From Weeksellaceae bacterium (GTDB lineage Bacteria; Bacteroidota; Bacteroidia; Flavobacteriales; Weeksellaceae): a stretch of 64,000 bases of DNA. The stretch covers positions 496,001-560,000 of the forward strand of contig JAIBEX010000009.1 of NCBI GenBank assembly GCA_019459455.1. Reading direction: 5' to 3'. Below the pieces are notes generated by a model. It was not told the DNA's origin. It saw nothing but the letters and a program-made list of their open reading frames with translations, and did not search any database. Every line of letters starts with the position of its first letter. The stretch's first letter is position 1. Below, piece after piece: positions 7,870 through 16,806 of this stretch. Made by a program: the position numbers and the translations under genes.

Positions 7870-9273
7870 TTAACCGAAGAACAGGTAAGCCAAAATAATG
7901 GAGGTAATGATTCCCACCAGGTCGGCAAGCAGCATCGCGCCAACCGTATACCGGGTGTTCCGGATGCTTACAGCCCCATAATACACCGCAATAACATAGA
8001 ACGTAGTATCCGAACTTCCCTGTAAAATACCTGCCAGTCTGGATGGGAAGGAATCCGCGCCGAAAGTCGCCATCGTATCCACCATCATACCACGCGCGCC
8101 GGAGCCGGAAAGGGGTTTGATAAGTGCAGTGGGGAGGCCGTCCACAAAACGGGTGTCGGCACCGGCTGCATTCGCGATCCATTTCATTCCGTCAATGACC
8201 ACTTCAAATACGCCTGAAGTTCTCAGCAGTGAGATGGCGATTAACATTCCTACCAGATAAGGTATGATCTTCACACAGGTCCAGAATCCCTCCTTTGCAC
8301 CCTCGATAAAAGCGTCAAAGACATTGATTTTCTTGTAGATGCCACCCAGAATAATGGCAAAGAAGATGAGCAGGATGATGCCGTTGCTCAAAACTTTTGA
8401 GAAATTAGCCAGTTCTGCCTGATTCAGCCGTACCAGGAAGACAACCAATGCTGCTATCACGGCGGAAATTGCGCCAACATAAGCAAGGACCACCGGCTGG
8501 AAGAGGTTTATCTTCTGTTTGATGGAAACAATGATCATGGCTGCCATGGTTGCGGCAAATGTTGCAATAAGGCAGGGCAGGAAGATATCTGTGGGGTTCT
8601 GCGCATTCATTGATGCCCGGATCGCGATAATGGAAACGGGGATGAGCGTCAGGCCACTGGCGTGCAGGCAGAGGAACATGATCTGGGCGTTGCTTGCTCT
8701 TTCAGCAGAAGGATTCAGGGTTTGCAGACTTTCCATCGCTTTGAGGCCGAAAGGCGTCGCGGCATTGTCCAGACCCAGAAGATTTGCACTGAAATTCAGC
8801 ATCATATGTCCAAAGGAGGGGTGGTTTTTTGGAACTTCAGGAAACAGTTTTGAAAAGAATGGCTGGATCATCCGGGAAAGGAGGTTAATGCCGCCCGCCT
8901 TTTCCGCAATGCCCATGAAACCCATGAAAAGGGTCATGATGCCTATGAGACCAATGCAGATTTTAACAGCGGTTTCGGAAGTCCCGATTACGCCGTCGGT
9001 CGTCTGCACACGGTAAACCTGCACATTCTGTTTGAGGCTGTCGGTTTTGTAGGATATATGCCGGTCTTCGAACGCTCCGGATTTCAGCAGCGATTCTTTC
9101 GCTAGAGGAGACATGGAAGCTATGGGCTGCTCAGCAATCTGTACCGTATCGCCGCCTTTCCCCACTACCATGTCATTGTAGATGTCCTTGTAGTTCGGAA
9201 AGAACAAATATTTTATGCTGGCAACCACTATAGCAATGATGATGAATGCCGACCATATTCTGCTTAGAACCAT
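7870..9273 (-). CDS. Fused SpmA/SpmB-like nucleoside-recognition (Gate) domain membrane protein
   Basis: 467-residue polytopic membrane protein. It joins two Gate-type domains equivalent to SpmA (N-terminal, with GFMGIAEKAGGINLLSRMI and LGLDNAATPFGLKAME) and SpmB (C-terminal, with RTSGVFEVVIDGMKWIANAAG and LQGSSDTTFYVIAVYYGAV). In Bacillus the separate proteins affect spore core dehydration. This organism group does not sporulate, so the 'spore maturation' label should not be taken as function. An export or exchange role for a small solute is a guess. A loop of about 80 residues between the first and second helix is probably extracytoplasmic. Confidence 0.85.
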   Translation of the reverse strand: MVLSRIWSAFIIIAIVVASIKYLFFPNYKDIYNDMVVGKGGDTVQIAEQPIASMSPLAKESLLKSGAFEDRHISYKTDSLKQNVQVYRVQTTDGVIGTSETAVKICIGLIGIMTLFMGFMGIAEKAGGINLLSRMIQPFFSKLFPEVPKNHPSFGHMMLNFSANLLGLDNAATPFGLKAMESLQTLNPSAERASNAQIMFLCLHASGLTLIPVSIIAIRASMNAQNPTDIFLPCLIATFAATMAAMIIVSIKQKINLFQPVVLAYVGAISAVIAALVVFLVRLNQAELANFSKVLSNGIILLIFFAIILGGIYKKINVFDAFIEGAKEGFWTCVKIIPYLVGMLIAISLLRTSGVFEVVIDGMKWIANAAGADTRFVDGLPTALIKPLSGSGARGMMVDTMATFGADSFPSRLAGILQGSSDTTFYVIAVYYGAVSIRNTRYTVGAMLLADLVGIITSIILAYLFFG

Positions 9274-9452
9274 TATTGAAAATTTTGATAAAAATAAGTC
9301 TTTTCAGAAAACAATGTCAAAAATCATGGCCATTCTCTTCAAAATTTTTTATGATTCATTTTAAAGTTTTGTAACTTTAGTTTTCCAAAAATTCAAATGC
9401 ACCCCATTTCCTTTTTTGAAAGTTCTTTTTGAAAAATTAAAATTATCATATT

Positions 9453-11579
9453 ATGAGTGCACACACAAAAGATTTACGTAATGTGGTGATGCTTGGCCAT
9501 TCCGGTTCCGGCAAAACCACGCTGATAGAAACCATGCTGTACGAGGGAGGGGCGATCAAGCGCCGTGGCAGCGTAGAAGGACACAACACGGTGAGTGATA
9601 ATACCGATTTGGAACACGAAAGGGAGAACACGATTTTCTCGCACCAGATGTTCGTAAACTGGAAGAATAACAAAATTAATGTTTTAGATACGCCGGGATT
9701 CGACGATTTTATAGGTGAAGTGGTTGCTTCCCTGAAAGTTGCGGACACGGCGTTAATCGTTTTGAATGCAGCCAGTGGCGTGGAAGTGGGTACGGAACTC
9801 GTGTGGGAATATGTGGAGAAGTACAGGACGCCGGCAATATTCGTCATCAACCAGATGGACCATCCAAAAGCGGATTTCGATACCACCCTGCAGCAGGCAA
9901 AGGAAAGATTCGGACCGAGACTGGTTCCTATACAGTACCCGCTGAATTCCGGTGGCAATTTCAATCAGATTGTTGATGCGCTGCGCATGGCGATGTATGA
10001 GTTTCCAAAAGATGGCGGGAAACCTGACAAGAAGCCGATTCCGGAAAGCGAGATGGCCCGCGCAAACGCGATGCATAATGCCCTTGTCGAAATCGCTGCC
10101 GAAAATGAAGAAGGCCTTATGGAAAAATATTTTGAGGAAGGTAACCTTTCTGAAGAGGAACTTGCCAAAGGCATTACCATCGCTTTGGCTCACCAGCAGT
10201 TTTTCCCTGTTTTTGTGGCTTCCGGACTGAAAGATATGGGCAGCGGAAGGATCATGGGCTTTATTGATGACATCGCACCGTCACCATCCGACAGACCAAA
10301 CCGGGTCATGGAAGACGGCAGCGAGGTCGCATACGATCCGGCCGATAAAACGACAATTTTTATTTATAAAACAACCTCCGAACCGCAAGTCGGCCTGCTG
10401 TCGTACTTTAAGGTGCTGTCCGGAACGGTGAAACCGGGTGACGAACTCGTGAATGCCAACAATGGAGAAGTGGAAAGAATAGCACAACTGTTTGTATCCG
10501 AGGGAAAGGACCGTACGCCGGTGAACCAACTGGAGGCCGGTGATTTGGGTGTTACGGTTAAACTGAAATCAGGACATACCAATAACACTTTGAACAGCCG
10601 GGGGGTAAACCGTAAAGTACGCCCCATGGAATTTCCGGAGAGCCGTGTCCGGAAGGCAGTGAGTGCAGAAAGCACCGCTGATACCGAAAAGCTTTTCGCA
10701 GGTCTTAATAAAATAAAGGAAGAAGATCCTACTTTAAGGCTGGAAATCGACAGCGATACACACGAGGCCATTTTAGGGGGTCAGGGACAGCTCCACATTG
10801 ACCTGGTAAAGCACCGCCTGGAGAAGGAATTTGGGGTGAGGATGCAGATGAAAAATCCTAAAGTGTCCTACCGCGAAACCATAACAGGAAAAGCCGACGC
10901 CGACTACCGCCATAAAAAGCAGTCGGGTGGCGCAGGACAGTTCGGGGAGATCCACATGCGTGTTGAAAATTTCTACGAGGGAATGGATGACCCTACAGGT
11001 GTGAATATCAGGCAGAAAGATATTGAAGATTTACCGTGGGGTGGAAAACTCGCTTTTTACTGGTGTATCGTCGGTGGTACAATCGATAACCGCTATATTG
11101 GAGCCATCAAGAAGGGAATCATGCAGCAAATGAAAAACGGACCGCTTACCGGTTCTCCGTGTCAGAATATCCGGGTGTCGGTGTACGACGGAAAGATGCA
11201 CAGCGTGGATAGCAATGATATTTCGTTTCAGCTGGCTGCTTCCGGCGCTTTCCGTGATGCCTTTAACAGGTCGCAGCCGCAGTTGCTGGAACCGATGTAT
11301 CAGGTGGAAATCCTCTGTCCGGATGATGCCACAGGAGATGTGATGGGAGATCTGCAAACCAGACGGGCGATGATTTCCGGCATGGATACAGAAGGGCACT
11401 ACCAGAAAATTATGGCTGAGGTTCCGCTGGCAGAAATGAATGATTACGGATCAACGCTCCGCTCCATAACCGGCGGTAAAGCAAAATTCACGATGAGGTT
11501 CTCGGATTATCAGCTTGTGCCCTCAAATGTCCAGCAGGATTTGGTGAAGAGACACAGTACCGAAAGCGTGGAAGTCTAG
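9453..11579 (+). CDS. Elongation factor G-like GTPase (EF-G paralogue)
   Basis: 708-residue translational GTPase with the EF-G domain order. The GTPase motifs differ from canonical EF-G: G1 is GHSGSGKTT (residues 15-23) instead of AHxDAGKTT, G3 is DTPGF (79-83) and G4 is NQMD (133-136) instead of NKxD. The switch-I segment is shortened around DLEHERENTI. These are features of the EF-G2/EF-G-like clade, so this is probably not the essential fusA elongation factor, which normally sits with rpsL-rpsG-tuf. Domain IV (RETITGKADADYRHKKQSGGAGQFGE) is intact, so ribosome binding is likely. Its exact role is unknown. It is a single gene with its own terminator. Confidence 0.9.
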   Translation: MSAHTKDLRNVVMLGHSGSGKTTLIETMLYEGGAIKRRGSVEGHNTVSDNTDLEHERENTIFSHQMFVNWKNNKINVLDTPGFDDFIGEVVASLKVADTALIVLNAASGVEVGTELVWEYVEKYRTPAIFVINQMDHPKADFDTTLQQAKERFGPRLVPIQYPLNSGGNFNQIVDALRMAMYEFPKDGGKPDKKPIPESEMARANAMHNALVEIAAENEEGLMEKYFEEGNLSEEELAKGITIALAHQQFFPVFVASGLKDMGSGRIMGFIDDIAPSPSDRPNRVMEDGSEVAYDPADKTTIFIYKTTSEPQVGLLSYFKVLSGTVKPGDELVNANNGEVERIAQLFVSEGKDRTPVNQLEAGDLGVTVKLKSGHTNNTLNSRGVNRKVRPMEFPESRVRKAVSAESTADTEKLFAGLNKIKEEDPTLRLEIDSDTHEAILGGQGQLHIDLVKHRLEKEFGVRMQMKNPKVSYRETITGKADADYRHKKQSGGAGQFGEIHMRVENFYEGMDDPTGVNIRQKDIEDLPWGGKLAFYWCIVGGTIDNRYIGAIKKGIMQQMKNGPLTGSPCQNIRVSVYDGKMHSVDSNDISFQLAASGAFRDAFNRSQPQLLEPMYQVEILCPDDATGDVMGDLQTRRAMISGMDTEGHYQKIMAEVPLAEMNDYGSTLRSITGGKAKFTMRFSDYQLVPSNVQQDLVKRHSTESVEV

Positions 11580-11600
11580 TAAATAATTGATTAATTAATT

Positions 11601-11633
11601 AACAGCCGGTCTTACGATTGGCTGTTTTTTTTT
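11601..11633 (+). terminator. Rho-independent terminator of the EF-G-like gene
   Basis: Stem AACAGCC/GGCTGTT (11601-11607 with 11620-11626) followed by a run of T, 21 bases after the stop codon. Confidence 0.85.
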
Positions 11634-11639
11634 ACCTTG

Positions 11640-12191
11640 TTACAGGAGTTGCCTTTCGGCGTTGGACATCTCTTCATTTTCATCCAAAAGATAGACAAGT
11701 TCATTGCCGGCATCCTGGTGCAGGTCTTTCAGTATGACCGCGTGTCTGGTCTTTTCAAAAAGTTTATCCACAAAAAAACCGGTTTCAAAGAACTGACGGT
11801 GGATTCCAGCCAGCATTTCCATGAAAAGATTCATTCCCACCCGGTTGTTGTGCAGGTCCATTGTCTTTTCCAAAGGTGCATTTGGAAAGATTTCCTCATG
11901 CATATCCGTTATTTTTCTGCAAAACCGCAGTGCCTTTTCTGGCGATGAAACCTTGGAGCAGTACATCATGATCAGACAGGTCCAGAGGGCATGTCGGTAG
12001 GCATTGCCAATCCCGTTAGCAGCGTTGGTTTCCGGGAAATACTTCCTGGCCAGTGTGAACGACTGTATGGTCGCGTAAAGACTTAGAAGGGAAAAAACAG
12101 GATGGGGAACACTTGTCCGCAGGAGCTTTAAAATTTTTTTAAAACTCAAAGTGGAAATGGTCCTTATGAATATGGTAGGAATGTTCCGCAT
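11640..12191 (-). CDS. DUF6973-like domain protein, putative hydrolase
   Basis: 183 residues. The core resembles the DUF6973 family: NGIGNAYRHALWTCLM near residue 65, then HEEIFPNAP and MDLHNNRVGMNLF, a set of conserved His, Glu, Asp and Asn residues that suggests an enzyme active site. That domain is also found at the C-terminus of polymorphic toxins. Here it stands alone, with a hydrophobic N-terminal stretch that may bind membrane. The start at 12191 (MRNIPTIF) is chosen because the upstream Met at 12209 lies inside the accD terminator hairpin. No immunity-type partner is adjacent. Function unknown. Confidence 0.7.
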   Translation of the reverse strand: MRNIPTIFIRTISTLSFKKILKLLRTSVPHPVFSLLSLYATIQSFTLARKYFPETNAANGIGNAYRHALWTCLIMMYCSKVSSPEKALRFCRKITDMHEEIFPNAPLEKTMDLHNNRVGMNLFMEMLAGIHRQFFETGFFVDKLFEKTRHAVILKDLHQDAGNELVYLLDENEEMSNAERQLL

Positions 12192-12220
12192 AAAAGAAAT
12201 CTCACCCAATTAGGTGAGAT
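12192..12220 (-). terminator. Rho-independent terminator of accD
   Basis: Stem ATCTCACC/GGTGAGAT (12199-12206 with 12213-12220), loop of six, followed on the minus strand by a T-rich stretch. It lies 22 bases past the accD stop and reaches into the 5' end of the next gene. Confidence 0.75.
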
Positions 12221-12241
12221 TTAAGTGGTTTTGTTACAAAA

Positions 12242-13093
12242 TCAGGCGTTGCTCAAAAGCCTTACGGTCTTGGAAACGGTCTCTTTTATTTCTGTCCTGC
12301 GTACAATAAAATCAACAAATCCTTTTTCCTGGATGAATTCAGCCGTTTGGAAACCTTCCGGCAAATCCCTTCCTATCGTTTCTTTTATTACCCGTGGTCC
12401 GGCGAACCCGATGAGGGCTCCCGGTTCGGCCATTATGATATCGGCTGTCATCGCAAAAGAAGCGGTGATTCCTCCAAAAGTAGGGTCGCACAGATACGCG
12501 ATATACGGAAGTCCGGCCTCGGAAAGCTGTGCAAGTTTACTCTGCACTTTTGCCAACTGCATCAAAGAATACGTAGCTTCCTGCATTCTGGCGCCCCCGG
12601 ACTGGCATATGATCATATACGGCAGCCGGTTTGCGATGCAGTAATCCACTGCCCGGCGTATTTTTTCTCCCATTACGGAGCCTAAGGAACCACCGATGAA
12701 GGCGAAATCCATGCAGGAAATTACCATTTCGGTACCATTCACCATCCCTACTGCATTCCGGATCGAATCCGTAAGCTTCGTTTTGGCTCTAACCTCTTTC
12801 AGACGGTCGCTATAAGCTTTGGTATCCTTAAAATTAAGGATGTCTATACTTTCCACATCTTTGTCCAGCTCCGTGTATTTGTTCTGATCAAAAAGCATTT
12901 CGTAGAACTCGTTGCTCCCGATCCGCACATGGAACCCGTCTTCCGGAGACACATAATTGTTCTTTCTGAGTTCTTCATGTTCCACAACCTTCCCGGAAGG
13001 GGTCTGATGCCACAGGCCTTTGGGAACATCCTTTTTATCTTCCGTGGAAGTGGTGATGTTTTTCGCTTTTCTTTTAAACCAGTCGAATGCCAT
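12242..13093 (-). CDS. accD: Acetyl-CoA carboxylase carboxyltransferase subunit beta, zinc-ribbon cysteines absent
   Basis: 283 residues. AccD works with AccA to transfer the carboxyl group from carboxybiotin to acetyl-CoA, giving malonyl-CoA for fatty-acid synthesis in the cytoplasm. The crotonase-type core is well conserved ([61 protein letters not shown]). The N-terminal C4 zinc ribbon of E. coli AccD aligns with residues 28-55, but the four cysteines are Thr31, Gly34, Ser49 and Asp52. The surrounding residues stay alignable, so the fold may be kept without zinc. The gene lies downstream of fbaA with its own predicted promoter. Confidence 0.94.
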   Translation of the reverse strand: MAFDWFKRKAKNITTSTEDKKDVPKGLWHQTPSGKVVEHEELRKNNYVSPEDGFHVRIGSNEFYEMLFDQNKYTELDKDVESIDILNFKDTKAYSDRLKEVRAKTKLTDSIRNAVGMVNGTEMVISCMDFAFIGGSLGSVMGEKIRRAVDYCIANRLPYMIICQSGGARMQEATYSLMQLAKVQSKLAQLSEAGLPYIAYLCDPTFGGITASFAMTADIIMAEPGALIGFAGPRVIKETIGRDLPEGFQTAEFIQEKGFVDFIVRRTEIKETVSKTVRLLSNA

Positions 13094-13120
13094 TGTTTTC
13101 TAATTTTAAACTGAATATTT

Positions 13121-13128
13121 CAAATGTA
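13121..13128 (-). promoter_or_regulatory. Predicted -7 element of accD
   Basis: On the minus strand TACATTTG matches TAnnTTTG, 27 bases before the accD start codon. Confidence 0.45.
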
Positions 13129-13195
13129 CCCTCAAAGGTCATCAACCCAACTGCGCTGTTTCTTTAACGGAGTTTATATTCTGAAATGCAGTATT

Positions 13196-14266
13196 TTACT
13201 TAAGTGTGTTTACGTTGTTCAGATCTTCAAATGCCTGAACAAGTCTTGTGCTGAAGGTTTCTTCCCCTTTTCTTACCCAAACCCTTGGATCGTAGAATTT
13301 TTTATTTGGTTTGTCATCACCCTCAGGGTTTCCGATCTGGGCTTTCAGATATTCTATCTTTTGGGTCATGTAATCCCTGATTCCTTCGGTATAGGCAAAC
13401 TGAAGATCGGTATCGATGTTCATCTTGATTACGCCGTAATCGATTGCTTCCCGGATTTCCTCCAGCGTGGATCCTGAACCGCCGTGGAACACAAAATTGA
13501 TTGGTTTGGCCACTGTTCCGAATTTTTCCTGAACAAATTTCTGAGAATTGTCAAGAATTTTCGGCGTAAGTTTCACATTTCCCGGTTTGTATACTCCGTG
13601 AACGTTACCAAATGCCGCAGCAATGGTAAAGTTTGGAGATATGGCTTTCAGTCTTTCGTACGCATAGGCCACTTCATCCGGCTGCGTGTAGAGTTTTGAA
13701 GAATCAACACCACTGTTATCCACCCCATCCTCTTCACCTCCGGTCACACCCAATTCAATTTCCAGGGTCATGCCCATTTTGGCCATCCTTTCGAAGTATT
13801 TGCATGAGATATCCATGTTCTCTTCAATCGGCTCTTCGGAAAGATCGAGCATGTGTGAGGAATAAAGGGATTTTCCGGTTCTTTTGAAAAAATCTTCATT
13901 TGCATCCATAAGTCCGTCAATCCATGGCAGCAGTTTTTTTGCACAGTGGTCGGTATGCAGGATTACGGTAGCGCCGTAAGCCTCGGCCAGGGTGTGGATG
14001 TGCTGCGCACCGGCAATTCCACCCAGGATCGCGGATTTTTGACCGTCGCCACTTAATCCTTTACCACCATTGAAGGCCGCTCCACCGTTTGAGTACTGAA
14101 TAATTACAGGAGAATTAAGTTTAGCCGCTGTTTCCATGGTCGCGTTCACATTGCTGGAACCAATAACATTTACCGCCGGAAGCGCAAATCTATTTTCTTT
14201 AGCATACTGAAAAAGGTCGGTAACCATTTCACCTGTGGCAACACCTGCCGGAAACATTCTGCTCAT
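13196..14266 (-). CDS. fbaA: Class II fructose-bisphosphate aldolase
   Basis: 356 residues, the length of E. coli FbaA. Zinc-dependent cleavage of fructose-1,6-bisphosphate to glyceraldehyde-3-phosphate and dihydroxyacetone phosphate, in glycolysis and gluconeogenesis. Zinc ligand regions are visible: VILHTDHCAKK, LEIELGVTGGEEDGVDN, AAFGNVHGVYKPG and NFVFHGGSGS; the last also forms part of the phosphate site. The C-terminus RVWVRKGEETFSTRLVQAFEDL is typical of the long class IIA type. It sits between nadK (73 bases upstream) and accD on the same strand. Confidence 0.96.
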   Translation of the reverse strand: MSRMFPAGVATGEMVTDLFQYAKENRFALPAVNVIGSSNVNATMETAAKLNSPVIIQYSNGGAAFNGGKGLSGDGQKSAILGGIAGAQHIHTLAEAYGATVILHTDHCAKKLLPWIDGLMDANEDFFKRTGKSLYSSHMLDLSEEPIEENMDISCKYFERMAKMGMTLEIELGVTGGEEDGVDNSGVDSSKLYTQPDEVAYAYERLKAISPNFTIAAAFGNVHGVYKPGNVKLTPKILDNSQKFVQEKFGTVAKPINFVFHGGSGSTLEEIREAIDYGVIKMNIDTDLQFAYTEGIRDYMTQKIEYLKAQIGNPEGDDKPNKKFYDPRVWVRKGEETFSTRLVQAFEDLNNVNTLK

Positions 14267-14339
14267 AATTTTTACTTTTTAGGGATTGAATTTTGGGTTT
14301 GAAATATCGTGTAAAGTTAAGGATTATTTGCGAAAAACA

Positions 14340-15206
14340 TCAGTTCCGCTTGTCTTTTCCCCACAGGAGCCTCTCCCTCAGTTTGTCGAAGAAGTTGATG
14401 TCTTTGGGAAGCAGCAGGTTGAGTTCAAATGGCGCTTTGCGTACCCGAACCTCCTCCTCAATATCCATTTCATACAGCCGGGAGTCCAGTGATAGCGAAT
14501 ACTGCGGAACGCGGCTTATCACCTTCAGGCGGATTTCCACATCATCTTTCAGTACGATAGGCCTTACATTCAGATTATGGGGAGCGATAGGGGTGATTAC
14601 GAAATTGTCGTTTGTAGGGGAAATGATGGGACCGCCACAGCTCAGTGAATAAGCGGTGGAGCCTGTAGGTGTAGAAACGATAAGACCGTCCGCCCAGAAT
14701 ACGGTAAGGAAGTCATCGTTTATATAGGTGTCCACTGTAATCATGGAGGTGGTTTCTTTCCGTATGATGCTTAAGTCGTTCAATGCATAAGGAAATGATA
14801 TCGAATTCTTTTCTGTAAAGACTTCAATGACCGACCTTTTACTTAGCAGCAAATCGCCCTTGATTATGCTGTCAATGTTGTTGAAAATATCTTCCTTGCT
14901 GAAGCTTGCAAGGAAACCCAGACGGCCGGTGTTTACCCCAATTACAGGAATCTCCAGATCCTGAATAAAGATGAGTGCATTGAGAATGGTGCCGTCGCCC
15001 CCGAAACTGAAGAAAAAATCGACATTCTGGGTCTGCAGGTCTGCCTTGGAGCCGAAAGTTTCAAAATCTTTGGAAAACTGCAGGTCTCTGGCGGTATCTT
15101 CATGCAGTACGGATTCAATATCGCGTTTGGCCAGTTCCGAGATGAATTTGCTCAGATAGAGGAAAGTATCAAGGTCTTTTTTTTGTGAATAAACAGCAGC
15201 TTTCAT
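14340..15206 (-). CDS. nadK: NAD kinase
   Basis: 288 residues. Phosphorylates NAD to NADP in the cytoplasm. The family signature GGDGT is present in FFSFGGDGTILNAL, followed by PVIGVNTGRLGFLA and DGLIVSTPTGSTAYSLSCGGPI, the NAD-binding and catalytic segments. The ATG at 15206 is preferred over a TTG two codons upstream. The gene follows the CBS-domain gene by 11 bases on the same strand, so they probably share a transcript. Confidence 0.95.
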   Translation of the reverse strand: MKAAVYSQKKDLDTFLYLSKFISELAKRDIESVLHEDTARDLQFSKDFETFGSKADLQTQNVDFFFSFGGDGTILNALIFIQDLEIPVIGVNTGRLGFLASFSKEDIFNNIDSIIKGDLLLSKRSVIEVFTEKNSISFPYALNDLSIIRKETTSMITVDTYINDDFLTVFWADGLIVSTPTGSTAYSLSCGGPIISPTNDNFVITPIAPHNLNVRPIVLKDDVEIRLKVISRVPQYSLSLDSRLYEMDIEEEVRVRKAPFELNLLLPKDINFFDKLRERLLWGKDKRN

Positions 15207-15217
15207 CGTCAACCCTT

Positions 15218-15871
15218 TTAAAATTCCAGAAATTTTTGAAAGAATCCAAAACGGTCTTTCAGCAGATCCTCCTTCTCGTCATTGTAGTGCTTGTGAACCA
15301 CGTTGTAGCCATATCTTTCGAAGGTTTCATCGATGGATGTCAGGTTTTCACTGCTTATTTTCAGGGTAAGCCAGAAATTATCTTCGTTGATGGCACTTAC
15401 ATAGCACCCGTATATTTTCGCATTATTTGTTTCCACAATCTGCGAAATTTCGGTGAAGGAGTAATGCTTGGAGGTCGTCTGTATGGTCAGAATCGCTCCT
15501 GGCTCCGAAAATAGAGGATACTTGGAAAACTCATTGAAAATATCGTCACAGGAAATATAGCCCAGATATTTTTCGGTAGTTCCTATTACCGGTACGACGT
15601 TGGAATTAAAGATATGAAACAACTTTACGGTATCCAGAATATTGCCGTCCGCAAGTATGGCAAAACGTTCAAAGTGAAGTTCCAGGCTGCCCAATGTGCC
15701 TTCCGGGCTTTCCTCCAGAAAACTCTGGCTCAGGGCTCCGACAAAGACTCCTTTTTTCTTTATGAAAACGTGAGAATAGCCAAATTCTTTCGCAAATTCT
15801 GAAGCTTCTTCAACAGAATCCGACCAGTTGAAGGCGGGATAATCTTTTGAAATATAATCTTTAATAAACAT
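15218..15871 (-). CDS. CBS-domain protein, co-transcribed with nadK
   Basis: 217 residues from the ATG at 15871; an upstream in-frame extension of 49 residues is low-complexity and AT-rich and is probably not translated. Two tandem CBS motifs (about residues 5-60 and 70-130) suggest binding of an adenosine nucleotide such as AMP, ATP or SAM. The C-terminal part (about 140-217) has a beta-alpha pattern, TIQTTSKHYSFTEISQIVE, resembling an ACT-like fold. Being 11 bases upstream of nadK makes an adenylate-linked regulatory role plausible, but this is inference. Confidence 0.8.
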   Translation of the reverse strand: MFIKDYISKDYPAFNWSDSVEEASEFAKEFGYSHVFIKKKGVFVGALSQSFLEESPEGTLGSLELHFERFAILADGNILDTVKLFHIFNSNVVPVIGTTEKYLGYISCDDIFNEFSKYPLFSEPGAILTIQTTSKHYSFTEISQIVETNNAKIYGCYVSAINEDNFWLTLKISSENLTSIDETFERYGYNVVHKHYNDEKEDLLKDRFGFFQKFLEF

Positions 15872-16043
15872 TACGCTAAAATAATAAAATTTAGAGACAA
15901 GAACGGGTGCAGGAAAATATAAATGAAAATCAAAAATAAATTTGGAGACTATTGGAAGAAAATAATATCTTTGTCGCCTTTCATTTTTACTTTTTATTAG
16001 ATTTATTTCAAACTGCACTGTCTTTTAAGGCTTTGCAGTTTTT

Positions 16044-16574
16044 TTATTTTAAATTCCCGAAGAACTCCCACATCACGATTCCAGCACATACCGAAACATT
16101 CAGGGAGTGTTTCGTTCCCAGCTGGGGAATCTCCAGGAAAGTATCGTACAGGGTAAGCCCTTCTTCGCTCAGTCCGTCCACCTCGTTGCCGAGAACCAAT
16201 GCATATTTACCGGATTTTTCAACAGTGAAATCTTCTATGTTTTTGCTGTGGGTGGTCTGTTCGATACCAATTACGGTAAAACCTTCATTTTTCAGATTCT
16301 GAAGAGCGTCGGATATGTTCTTTTCATAGATCCAGTCCACACTCTCCGTCGCGCCCAATGCGGCCTTGTGAATCTCGCGGTGGGGCGGCACCGGCGTAAT
16401 CCCGCACAAGATAATCTTTTCAACAATAAACGCATCGGCAGTCCGGAATACTGCACCCACATTATGCATGCTCCGCACATTGTCCAAAACCACAACCAAA
16501 GGGATCTTTTTGGTCTGCCTGAAAGTATCTACATCAATCCGTCCCAGTTCTTCGAGCTTGAGTTTCTTCGTCAT
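16044..16574 (-). CDS. TrmH/SpoU family RNA 2'-O-methyltransferase
   Basis: 176 residues with the SPOUT knot motifs: motif 1 DNVRSMHNVGAVFRTADAF, motif 2 YALVLGNEVDGLS, and motif 3 IPQLGTKHSLNVSVCAGIVMWEF. The enzyme uses S-adenosylmethionine to methylate a ribose 2'-OH in tRNA or rRNA. The short length, lacking the L30e-like N-terminal domain of RlmB, leaves the substrate undecided. It is divergent from mutS across a 232-base region. Confidence 0.9.
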   Translation of the reverse strand: MTKKLKLEELGRIDVDTFRQTKKIPLVVVLDNVRSMHNVGAVFRTADAFIVEKIILCGITPVPPHREIHKAALGATESVDWIYEKNISDALQNLKNEGFTVIGIEQTTHSKNIEDFTVEKSGKYALVLGNEVDGLSEEGLTLYDTFLEIPQLGTKHSLNVSVCAGIVMWEFFGNLK

Positions 16575-16590
16575 TCACCAGTTTATATTG

Positions 16591-16598
16591 CAAAGATA
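16591..16598 (-). promoter_or_regulatory. Predicted -7 element of the SpoU methyltransferase gene
   Basis: On the minus strand TATCTTTG matches TAnnTTTG, 16 bases before the start codon at 16574. Confidence 0.5.
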
Positions 16599-16690
16599 AT
16601 TGATACATAATAAAACAGATACCTGAATTTTTAATTTTAAAAGGCACACGTAAACTGTAACACATTCAAATCACAGTAAAATTAAGTTGG

Positions 16691-16745
16691 AAGTTACCGA
16701 ACATTTGTAACTTACATTCCGTTGGTTATAGGGTTCTGAACCTAT
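16691..16745. other. Two hairpins in the trmH-mutS intergenic region
   Basis: AAGTTAC (16691-16697) pairs with GTAACTT (16707-16713). A second inverted repeat spans 16728-16745 (ATAGGGTTC/GAACCTAT with one bulge). Neither is followed by a T run, so they are not terminators. The stretch 16575-16806 otherwise shows nothing gene-like. Confidence 0.4.
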
Positions 16746-16806
16746 TTATTATGAGGATGGTCCTTAAATTATTTGTATTTTTACCCTCCTAATTTTAACG
16801 AAAAAG

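Noticed and set aside
7870-9273. Sporulation function from SpmA/SpmB similarity.
   Set aside because: No other sporulation genes, and the organism group does not form spores. The domains are shared with other membrane proteins.
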